Shown here: positions 43,537-53,217 of the stretch, one piece after another
Position numbering within the stretch: the stretch's first letter is position 1
Layout: each line of letters opens with the position of its first letter
NCBI GenBank assembly: GCA_022560025.1
Contig: JAFISE010000064.1
Coordinates: 1 to 64,000 of the forward strand
Source: Stagonosporopsis chrysanthemi
Lineage: Eukaryota > Ascomycota > Dothideomycetes > Pleosporales > Didymellaceae
Direction: 5' to 3'
DNA length: 64,000 nucleotides
Notes under the pieces: generated by a model
What the model was told of the DNA's origin: nothing
Database searches by the model: none
The model's input: only the letters and a program-made list of their open reading frames with translations
Position numbers and translations under genes: made by a program

Positions 43537-46500
43537 TTAGTTCCTGAGCTCCTCGCGCACCACGCTGACGGCGCCAATCTCGCCAACCATGTAGCCCTCG
43601 GGGTCGGCACCGACGGCTGCGCCAGCGAAGCCGGCACAGCTCATAACGAGGATCAGGTCCTGGCTGGCGCCCTCGGTGCCGGGCCCGGCAGTGAAGCGCT
43701 CGGAGCGCTCGAGCCAGTCGGTCTGGGGCCTGGCGGTGAAGACGGCGTCGTTGCCGATGCGGAGCTGCACGGTGCAGTCGCTCCTGGTGTTGGCCTGCCT
43801 CGTGAGAGCAGCGAGCTGGTACTGCGTGCCTGGGCAGAGGGTCACGGGCTGGGAGAGCTGAGTGGTCTGGCCAGGGAAGGCAGAGCGGAAGCGCGCAATC
43901 GTGCCGTTGTCGGTGGTGACCGAGTCCACGGGGATGGTTGGATCGAACTGGCTGACGAACCAGCCCTCAGTGCTGGAGTCGGGCTGGATGTTCAGAGTGG
44001 GCGAGAGGACGAGGTTGCCGTTGTCGCTGCATGCGGCGTCGATCTGAGCCTGAGTAGCAAGAATGCCGGAGCGGCGAAAGCGCGAAAGGGGCGTTTCGGT
44101 GGCTCCGCTGTCGACTTCGGAGGTGGTGGATGCGGTGACAGACACGGCGCTTGAAATGGCGCTCAGGATTTCTGAGACGACAGGTGCAACATCAGATGAG
44201 GTTGCAGCCGCTTCGGACGATGTAGCGGTGGCCTCATCGGAGGTGGCGGCAGCCTCAGAGGTGGCGGCAGCAGAGGTAGCGGCGGCTTCGGAAGTAGCAT
44301 CAGCGGTGCTGACAGCGGCTTCAGAGGTGGGAGCAACTTCCGTCGCGATCACGCTTGCGCCTTCTGAAGCAATGCTCTCTACGACCGAGGAGAGGACCGC
44401 TGTCTCTGTTGGTAGAGTTCCATTTACACCCACCACCACAGTCCCATTGAGGCCAGTTGGGGCAGCGTCTGGCGATATGCAAGTAGCCGCCACAATCGGG
44501 ATCGTCTCGACAGAGTAGGTAGTGATGATGATCTCCCTTGTAACGAAAGAGAACTCTGTAGGGCTAGGACAGGCCTCCGTAGCAGGGGCTGTTGGCACGG
44601 GAGGCAGCGTGGAGTTGCCTGTAGGGAAGGGAGGAGTCTGGAATCCAGTGCGCTCGTCACTAGTTGTCGACCCGGTAAACCCAGATGTTGTCGAGTTCAC
44701 TGACACTGGAGGGATAGTGAATGATACAGGTGGCGCTGTAGTAGAGTTCGATGGCACACTTGGTGTCTCGAATGTGATCGTGATGTTGGTCGATGTTGGA
44801 GGAAGGAGTGTGGAGGGGTTGAGAGTCGGGAAAGAGGGAACAGTTGACCAATCGATCGACACAAAGGACTCGGTGGTGATGTTCCCAGTTGGAGTTGGGT
44901 TCGGTACTGTCGTATTTTCGAATGGTCGAGTAGTTGGGGGGATCAGTGTGACAGTGGAGAGCGTGATATTAGCGGTAGTAGTCACAACGAGAGTTGACCC
45001 TGACTCAGACGCCTGTGGTGTGGGTGTGGTCTCAGGAACCACAACGGTCGAGTTCACGATGGGAATCTCGATAGATGAAGTGCCCACGGGAAGGGTGAGA
45101 GTCGAAGTGGAGTTCACAGGGACAGAGCTGGGTGGTGGCAGGAAACCGGTGCGCTCATCGCTGGTAGTGGAACCAGTGAAGGCTGACGTGCTGTTGGCCG
45201 GAGCAGTGGGGCTGGGAACCGATATCACGGGCAAGCTCGAGTTGAAGCTGGAAATCTCAATGGTCGTGGTGAAACCAGTCGTCAATGGCACAGTAAGGAT
45301 GAGGGTAGTGTTCACGCTGGGAGTTTCGACTACGACGGATGAGTTGAGCGATGGCGTAGGGAAACCAGTAGACGCCGTCACATTTCCGCTGCGGCTCGGG
45401 GTCGGTGATGGAAAGAAACCTGTGCGCTGATCGGTGCTGGTGGAACCAATGAAGCCGGGAGTGGTAGTGGAGTTCGCAGATGCCGGTGGAATGACACCAG
45501 ATGCACCGGTAGAGATCGTAAGACCTGTTCCTGAGCTAGTGGAGAAGTTACCAAAGCCCTCAGTTGAGAAGCCTCCAGTAACTTCGGGGACAGAGGCAGT
45601 TGAGTTCAAGGTCTCAGTCACAACCAGGGTGTTGCCGGGAGGGATGATACCGCTCAGTCCAGTGCTGTTGGCTGTGGCAGTACTGACAATGACCGTCAAG
45701 TTCCCAGTTCCAGCTGCAGTTGTGATGGTTTCGGTGATGATGATAGGTGTGCTGATGCCTCCGCCGCCTGTAGAGTTGAGGGTGGCAGTGGATGCGAAGG
45801 TGGAGAACGATCCATTGCCTGAGATCGTGGTGTTTGAGATCCCGACTACAAGCGTCTCGGACGAGACTGCGGTGATGACAGTTGGTGTCTCGACACCGCT
45901 GGCTCCCGTTGAGGTGATGGTGATGATCTCGCTCGAGGCGACAACAATCGTGCTGGTTCTGGGAGGGCCGTAGACTCCAGATGTATCCCACTCCTCGTCT
46001 TCAGATGGAGTGGAGGTCGCAGCGGTTGACGAAGGAGGAATGACACCACTAGCGCCATCTGATGTAGCGGTAGCGTTCGAGCTACTGACAGTAAGCGTTA
46101 GGGCGCCAGAAGACACGACAGTTTCCACAATAGGAGTCTCGGACGGGGTGATGATGCCATCAGTGCCGGCGGAGAAGAAGGTAGAGTTTGCACCAGAAAT
46201 GGTCAGAGTCACAGCGGTGGAAGTCACAATAACAACCTCGCTGATGCTCGCGTTGACAGAAGGAGATGCACTGGGGGAGATGACGCCCTCGGTTCCTGTA
46301 GAGAAGAAGGTCGAAAATGCCTCGCTGATGGTTACGTTGCCTTCGCCACCAACGGTCGGAACAGGAGTGGGAGTGACGATACCATCCGTACCGGTCGAGC
46401 CCTGAGCAGCAGAGGAGAAGAAGGTAGTGATTGCTCCCTCACCATCAGTGGTGGTAGACACAGGCACGAAAGTAGCGCCTCCGCCAGCGCCGCCGCCACC

Positions 46501-48342
46501 TCTGATGGTAGTAGTGGAATCGCCAGAGATGATTGTTGTGAAGCCGTTTCCAATGATTGTAGTCACAATGACCGAAGTGATGGTCGTGCCTCCAACGATA
46601 GTCGTAGCGGGCTGCTCAATGGTGCGGGTGATGGTGGCAGAGCAGGCCCAGGATGTCTCGTAGACAGCCCACCAGCTCGTAGAAGATGCGTACACGGAGA
46701 ACCAGCTCCAGTGAACGTAGCCTGAGGCATCGGTTGAGTTTGAAGAGACATACGTGGCTGACACTCCGCCGCCGGCATCCCCGGTGACAAGCCCGGGGGT
46801 GGAGATGGCAACTCCTCCACTAGTGATGGATGCAACAACAGCAGACGTATCGATGGCGACTGCAGTAGCGTTCAACGCAGCGCACTCGTCACCATTTGCA
46901 AAGGTGCCAGTGTGTACGATCGCAATCGATCCTGAAGCTGGCGTGGTTTGAACGCTGCCGTCCTCGTTGTCCCCGGCGCTGAAAAGAGAGCAAGAACCAC
47001 CGCTTCCATCGGTAGTAGGTTCGAAAAGAGCGTTCTGGCAAGCATCTGATACGCCCTGGGCGTTGAGAAGCGAACACTGAGCGGCACACTCGGTAACGTC
47101 CGCGACGGTGGTGTTCCTGATGATGGGTCTACCGACGCGGTCCTGGCTGAACCCTGTGTTACAGTAAACGTTGTAACCCAATCGCAGACCGCCGATGACT
47201 TGGTCGACGCTCTTGCTGACTTCATCCTGATCGCAAGAAAACGGAATTGCAGTGACTACAGCAGCACCTTCTGCAAGAGTTGAAGTGGCGTTCGCGGCGA
47301 TCGATGTGGCGACGACTGGTGCGGTCGTGACTGCTGGAGAACTTGTAGCCTCATCGACCACGCTTGATGCGGATCCACTGCTCTCAGCTGCTGCAGTGGT
47401 ACCCACTGCATCAACCAGAGTAGACTCTTCAGCGGCAACCGCACTCGAGCTAGCTTGCTCGTCTGCACGAGAACTGACAGAGTCGGCGCTGGAGCTCGTA
47501 TCGGCTGTTGTCTGCGTAGGGGCAGCTTCGCGCACTGTTGTGGTCACAGTGTAAGTTATGACATCGGTCTGGCGAACAATTCGCAGATACCTGACACCAA
47601 CAGTAGTGCGCTATTCATCAGCAAGGAACAAGATACTCTGGAAACTTGTAGACTTACAACGGCGTTCGGAACGGTGAAGGTCGACATTACAGTGGAGGTC
47701 GGGCTGACCAATCTGCAAGAGCATGCAGTAGCCAGGCCTTGCTCAGCGGCGATTCTGTTAGGTCCCTTAGAGGTAGCTACCTCGGTTGCTGATGGGGTGC
47801 CGCTTGCAATGACAGAGTCGACGATGGACGAGGCGATAGACTCAATTTGCTGAGCAGCAGCCATCATCCTACGTCGGACTGTGGGCGCGGCAGTAATTGT
47901 TGCTGTTTCCAAGACAGTCGTAGTCTCCAGAACGCGCTCAGTGGTCGTCTGGGTAGTGGTGGTGGAGGCGCTAGTAGTGACAGTACTGCCATTGTGTGAG
48001 ACCTGCCATGTACGCAGAAGAGAGCACTTACATCGTCGGTGTAACCTCCACGATTAGGGTTGTTGGCGGAATGTTGAGCCAATCATTGCAGAAGCTCTCA
48101 ACACTGCTGTCGGGGTTGTTGCTGAGTAAGGCCGCGAATTGATTGTTGGGGCAGTCTAGGACATCCCCTTCTTGTCTTTTCCCAAAGATGTTCTTCCAGG
48201 ACCATTCGTCCTGAGCCTCATTGGCAACGATTCTTTTCACCTCCGCGTGTTCCTCGGCCCTGCGATGCAGAACCCAACCTTCAGTGGTCGCAGAAAAGGA
48301 AAGAAGAGTGGCCGAAGCCAGCACTGAGCGAGTGAAGAACAT
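43537..48342 (-). CDS. Large secreted Ser/Thr-rich protein with PAN-like and C-terminal carbohydrate-binding-like modules (1556 aa)
   Basis: Exons 48032-48342, 47658-47985 and 43537-47568 give 1556 residues; introns of 46 and 89 nt. In intron 1 the acceptor must be the GGCAG at 47986-47990, giving TPTITVTTSAS. Residues 1-22 are a signal peptide (MFFTRSVLASATLLSFSATTEG). A Cys-rich segment at about 320-430 (CDQDEVSK, YNVYCNTGFSQDRVG, CAAQCSLLN, ACQNALFEP) resembles a PAN/apple domain. Then come some 950 residues of Thr/Ser/Val/Ile repeats with many Asn-x-Thr/Ser glycosylation sites and three spaced copies of a GSTTSDERTGF motif. The last 170 residues form a compact Cys-containing beta module similar to CBM4/9-type folds. 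No GPI-type hydrophobic tail is present, so it is likely secreted or wall-bound. An adhesin- or mucin-like role is inference. Confidence 0.8.
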
Positions 48343-49542
48343 GATCGAGCACTCAAGTGAGTGAGAGTTGCTCTGATCAGATGCTCAGGTAGTTCCGAGA
48401 AGGGTTCGGTGGACTTCAAAGCCAGCACCTCCCGCCGTGTACACTTATAACAGGCAGTGGAGGAGCTCCAAACCGTTAGCCGTGCAGCCAGCCATGCCGG
48501 ATTACCACCATATCGAGAATGTGCCTTGCAGGGAGCACTGGAGTACTGATCTGGATCAGGTTCTGCAGGCTGGATCAGTTTCGCGTGAAGCATGATGGGC
48601 TGTAGTGACCTTGCGTGGAACATGTCGTTGAGAATGTTGGCTGAACCGGTAGCGAAGCTGATGGCTTGCCCCCATTGACGATGGCTTCGCGCGGCTTGGC
48701 AGAAGCCATGCTCTTCGTGGTGGATTGGAATGGAAGGGGTACCGCCGAGCCGAGCCTGTGAGGCGCGTTGACGCATTTCGCACACCACCATCAACCAGAT
48801 TTAGAGCAGCGGGGACATGTGAAGGGAGAGAACGCGTTTCGAGGCCCAGCAACGCGTTGCGGTGTTGCACGGTAGTCAGAACAAGAGACAAAAGAGATGG
48901 CAAGATACGGGAAGAGGATCAGCGCAACAGGAGTGGAGTATTGGTGTGATGTGCTTGAGATTGATGGCTGCACAAAATCCTGCATCGACTACTGTAACGA
49001 TAACTACAACGATCACTGCAACGATCACTGCAACGATAATTGCAACAATGGGGTGGACCGCAACCAGCAAGGCCGTCATCCAGGCACGGTGCGCCGCGGC
49101 CTGTCGCAGTCGCAGCTGGTGAAGGGCATAGGTATTGGAAAGACAGGCAATATCGCAAGCGTGGTGGTGACTGGAATGAAGGTAGTGCAAGATATGTTTC
49201 AGATGTCGGTGGCTCCAGAGAGGGGCACGGCAGCGTCGTCGAAGCGAGTGTCAGGTGTCAGGAACGGATGACGGCGATGCGGCTCCTTCCCTGGAAGCGC
49301 CAAGCCAGGCGGAGATTTCCCGCGCCGATCGTCACTGGGAAGCAGCGCTCGGCAGAAACAGCAGCAGCGTGCGCGCCAGCCTCTCCACTCCAACAGCGCA
49401 CCGAGGCATGCCTCCCACAGGCGCGCCCGCATTCACTCCCGTCGTATACCAGTGAGACACCCGCATCGCCGGCACTTTCCCCGCACCAGCGCAATTCCAG
49501 CAATCCCAATCCCTGATCTCACGACTCCCATCCTCGCATTCC
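48343..49542. other. Intergenic region with short repeats
   Basis: Divergent promoter zone of about 1.2 kb. A CACTGCAACGAT tandem (about 49000-49045) creates Asn/Cys/Asp-rich shadow frames on both strands. No gene supported. Confidence 0.55.
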
Positions 49543-50118
49543 ATGGGCATCTGCGCCTCTTGCCTGGGAGGGCGCGCTGACGAAGACGTGAGTGGCACCG
49601 CTGGCCGTATACGTGCGCTGTCTTGCTGCTAATGCGCCCTTGCAGCAGTCGGACGCATCGCAGCTCCTTGGGGACAGCTACCAGCCGCAGTACGGCACGC
49701 TCGAGGCCCGCCCGCAACAGCCTCCGCAGCCCGATCCAGAAGAGATCCGCCGCGCTCGCGAGGAGCTCGAGCAGATCTGCGCCGACACGTCGAGGTGAGT
49801 GAACCGCCTCTCCGCGCTGCTGCTGCCCCTCCCAGCTCGGCATTGACGCTCATCCCTTGCAGCCAGCTCATCACGGTCGTACAACCAACGGCGCAGCCAG
49901 ACTCAGACCAACCGCACGTCTCAGAGGCGACCGACTATGCCCAGCACTTCAGCAAGCGCTTCCCTTCGTTGCGAGGCCTGAGGAAGGACTCCACCGCCGC
50001 CGCGGAGCCAGACATGGACGAGGCAGCCTGGCTCGACAGCGTGCTCGGCGGCGACGAGGATGGCGAGGAGCCCGTCAAGGCTGTCCAGGGAGGTCTCACG
50101 CGCCAGTTTGGCAAGTGA
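49543..50118 (+). CDS. LAMTOR1/Ego1(Meh1)-like lipid-anchored protein
   Basis: Exons 49543-49587, 49646-49794 and 49863-50118 give 149 residues. The N-terminus MGICASCLGGR carries Gly2 for myristoylation and Cys4/Cys7 for palmitoylation, the dual-lipid signature of LAMTOR1 and yeast Ego1. A helical LAMTOR-type stretch follows (QPDPEEIRRAREELEQICADTS), then a region rich in Asp and Ser. In yeast Ego1 anchors the EGO/Ragulator complex, which activates TORC1, to the vacuolar membrane. Introns are 58 and 68 nt. The stop codon is immediately inside a GTGAGT-like string (GGCAAGTGAGTC), so a further 3' exon is possible and the C-terminus is uncertain. Confidence 0.75.
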
Positions 50119-50538
50119 GTCTAGCGAGACGAACGTTGCATTGTCAGGCAAAGGCTTAACGCGCCCTTTTCATTACTTGTCTTATACTCTTCCGGATACC
50201 CATAATTCTTTCCACCACTACTTCCCTTTGTCGCACCCTCGCATGGTAGGCGTCCGTCGCACCGTCAGGTACAATACTACATTGATAAACTTGTCTGATC
50301 ATCTGTCTTGCCCAACATGGAAGTCGAACACTACTTCATGCTGATGAACTCCAGGTCTGTTGAGGCTGCTCCAGCACAAGATGACGGAACACGAACACCG
50401 TTGAGCCGTGTAGCACATGACTGCCACCAAATTTGATCCAACGCCGCAAGACTGTCAGCAACCGTTCTGGACATACATCGTGAGCAACGATGGGTCGGGC
50501 ATCCTTTCCGCCTTGGTTTGTCTCAAGACCATCTCCCT
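50119..50538. other. Convergent 3' flanks
   Basis: About 420 nt between the ends of the LAMTOR1-like gene and the zinc-binding gene. A downstream exon of the LAMTOR1-like gene cannot be excluded here; otherwise nothing seen. Confidence 0.45.
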
Positions 50539-51666
50539 TTAGGCACTGCTATCTTGTCCTCCGTCCAACTTGGGCAGTCCTAGCTTCTCCCGCACCTTGT
50601 CCTGGATGTTCTTCTGGATTTCCTCGGCGGTTGGTCGTGGCTTGAACCCTCGCTTCACAACCTCCGGAACTCGAATAACAGGGTTGGACACCACTGGTTC
50701 GTCTCGGCTCAACAGATGAGCTGTGTAGGGGTTGCAGGTCGTGTTCACGCCATGGTATGCCAGTAGTTCGTTGGTGCTCATGTCGCGGAGGGATTTTACA
50801 GACAGCGCAGACCCGTTGACACCGAGCTGCTTGGAGTCGCCATTCCTGTCACTAGGCTTGAGGAAGGGTGAAGGGAGGTCCGATGCACCGTCTGTCTTGG
50901 AGGCCATCCCAGTATATCGCCGCTTGTTGGATGTAGGCGATGTAGGATCTGGTGCAAAGTCCTCGTCTGAGGAGTCATCTGAAGGGGTTGCTCCCCTGGC
51001 CATCGGCTTGCGCTTCAACTTAGGCTTAGGTGCTGGCTTCACGACGCGCTTTGTTCCTTTCGACATCTCAGTCTTCTCGTGTGGTTCTGCCGCGACTTTA
51101 CCAGTGTTGATCACCCCCTCCTTAACGTCCTCTTTCTCCATCTCAGGGCTCTTCAGCGCCGCAGCCGGCTTCCTTCTCACCACGTTGATACCCGTGCCCG
51201 GCGTAGCAACCTGAGGACTCAGCATATTACCGTGCGCCAAACTCTTCCCCGCCTTCTCCCTCCTATCCTGACAGGACTTGCAGACCTGGAACGTGCAGCC
51301 AGGGCATCTCAGCATTGTGCCTTTGTTGCGCAAGTCGCACTCAGAACACTTCGCTGTGTGGACAAGGACGAGGGTGAAGGCGCCGGGCGATGATGAGCAG
51401 ATCAATGTGCCGGAGCTGGGCGTGTGTGGGACAGAAGTCTTGCGTCTGTGGCCGCCTGGCGTGGACGGAGCTGGTGTGTTGCGTTGGACGCGCATGGTGG
51501 AGTTGGATGTGGCGCTGGCGCTGGACGTGCTGTGTGGGGCAGTATCACTGGGACTAGTGGGAGTTGGGGTCGTTGCGCGATCCATGGTTGAGATTGTCGG
51601 CACTGCTGGCGGTGATGGTGGTGGGGTGGTGAGAGTGAGGTAGAGGAGAGTATCGAAGATATACAC
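50539..51666 (-). CDS. Uncharacterised protein with a four-Cys-pair zinc module
   Basis: Single open frame of 375 residues from 51666; the internal ATG at 51585 (MDRATTPTPT) gives 348 residues and avoids an odd hydrophobic lead. The Ser/Thr/Pro-rich N-terminus is followed by a compact Cys module at about 105-135 (KCSECDLRNKGTMLRCPGC, then VCKSC), which resembles small RING/zinc-ribbon folds of fungal chromatin or transcription proteins. Next is a highly basic Lys/Arg/Pro region (KPAPKPKLKRKP), an acidic SDDSSDED patch and a C-terminal helical segment (RPTAEEIQKNIQDKVREKLG). Likely nuclear by composition. Function unknown. Confidence 0.75.
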   Translation of the reverse strand: MYIFDTLLYLTLTTPPPSPPAVPTISTMDRATTPTPTSPSDTAPHSTSSASATSNSTMRVQRNTPAPSTPGGHRRKTSVPHTPSSGTLICSSSPGAFTLVLVHTAKCSECDLRNKGTMLRCPGCTFQVCKSCQDRREKAGKSLAHGNMLSPQVATPGTGINVVRRKPAAALKSPEMEKEDVKEGVINTGKVAAEPHEKTEMSKGTKRVVKPAPKPKLKRKPMARGATPSDDSSDEDFAPDPTSPTSNKRRYTGMASKTDGASDLPSPFLKPSDRNGDSKQLGVNGSALSVKSLRDMSTNELLAYHGVNTTCNPYTAHLLSRDEPVVSNPVIRVPEVVKRGFKPRPTAEEIQKNIQDKVREKLGLPKLDGGQDSSA

Positions 51667-53217
51667 CTAGCGCCACCAAGCGCAAGTGAAGGGGAGAATC
51701 CGACTCGCGTGCGGGGACTGCAAACGAGAGTGAGACGTGAATGCGCTGCTTGCTAGACTATCTGTAAAGAAAGGCCTTTTAGCTATGATTTCAACTACTC
51801 TTGTCGTCGGGGCTAGAGATACCGGTACTTCAGCACTTTCGAGGTCCGGCAAGAAGTAGTGGGAGGGAGCACGGCACAGCTTGAAAAAATACTTGCAATC
51901 CGCCCAACTCCGAGACCTCTGCTTTGCAAATCATAGTGAGAGCTCGAACCATGGATCACGACGCTTGGCGAGAGTGAATGGCAGGAGCGATTATGGTAGG
52001 AAGGACAGGGTAGTTGCTTTCTATCGTACTCGATGACAGCCATGCTGCTCTGTCAACAAATGCCCTTGACAGCCTTGAGCTCTTGCACAACATTTGTTGC
52101 AAGGCCTGCTGCGTGCGAAGTACAGGCAACTTTCTCCTTGGTCGTTGCCAGACTATTGCACATCGACTGTATAGGCCAGGAAAAAACCGAGCACCATGCC
52201 ACAGAAAGCCGAAAGATTAATATGGCTTCAATACACAAACTTCAAAAGCAGCTCGCAGCCTTCAGGCCTGAGAAATAGCTGCCACACCACGAGGACAGTC
52301 ACACTACGATTCCTCTTCACCGGTATCTCACCTACGACAAACTCCCGCCCTTCTTAGTCGACCGCCTAGAGCACGACGGTGACATGGTGGTGTACGCAAG
52401 AGTCATCTCTGACTGCTTTGCCATCATCCATAGGCAGCGCAAAGGTCACATGGAAGTTATGGAAGATCGAGAACCTCGAGAATGAGGTGGGCGTTGCCAC
52501 AGCTTTAATGTTGGGGCGTCGATCAAGCCGCGCGAGAGCGCTGCAGCGGTGAACCCCCGCAAGGCTGCAGCACTAGCCACGCGGGTATGCAACCATCCTT
52601 CAGCTAACTACAGTTTGCAGAGCCTTCGACGGAGAAGCGCGCCAGTAGCGTCGTATCATCCAGGTGCTCGCTACCCCCATTCACCCCAACGGTTGATTTC
52701 TGCGTCCGCAACGCGCGCCCCGTCGCAGACCTCTTCGCGAAGGGAATTTTTCTGGTGTCAGACGACCAGGCAGCAGCAGCTTTACGTGGTCGTACATCTC
52801 TGCCTGACAAACTTCTTCTCCTACTTCAGACGACGCCTCCGCATCCGCTGCGCTTCTATCGGGACCAGGACGCGTCGCGTTTGATCGCGCCCACCGATTC
52901 TGTGAAGAAAACTGTGGCCTGTGGCGGTGCTGAGCAGCCCTGCACGTCAGCTCCTAGAATAGATACTATATCGCGAACGCCGCAACTAGGACACCCACCG
53001 TCCTAAAATCCTCGACATACTCTCGGCCACGACTTTCCCCGATTTGGACTTGCTGCGCATAAGGATCGGCCTCCCCTTCGTTGCATTCGGACAGCCTGTG
53101 CTTGCGTCAGGCCTCACGGAAACCGTTCGACGTACAGCTCAATATCAATTCGTTCAAGTCGGAGATTCAACTTTTTTTCATCTTCCTCTATCGCACGTTC
53201 CGGAAATCTCCTTAACC
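51667..53217. other. Intergenic region with decayed coding-like stretches
   Basis: Contains the promoter of the zinc-module gene and of the ABC transporter. Plus-strand stretches at about 52320-52485 (LPPFLVDRLEHDGDMVVYAR) and 52700-53006 (FLVSDDQAAAALRGRTSLPD) look protein-like but have stops or no start and no splice signals linking them. They may be remnants of a lost gene. Confidence 0.4.

Noticed and set aside
43322..43637. Poly-Ser, poly-Glu and poly-Arg frames near 43.4 kb
   Set aside because: Translations of the TCC microsatellite in six frames.
44522..45430. 302-residue Val-rich plus-strand frame
   Set aside because: Antisense of Thr/Ser repeats of the secreted protein.
48897..49271. 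Asn/Cys/Asp-rich 124-residue protein
   Set aside because: Dominated by a 12-bp tandem repeat; no splice or start support.
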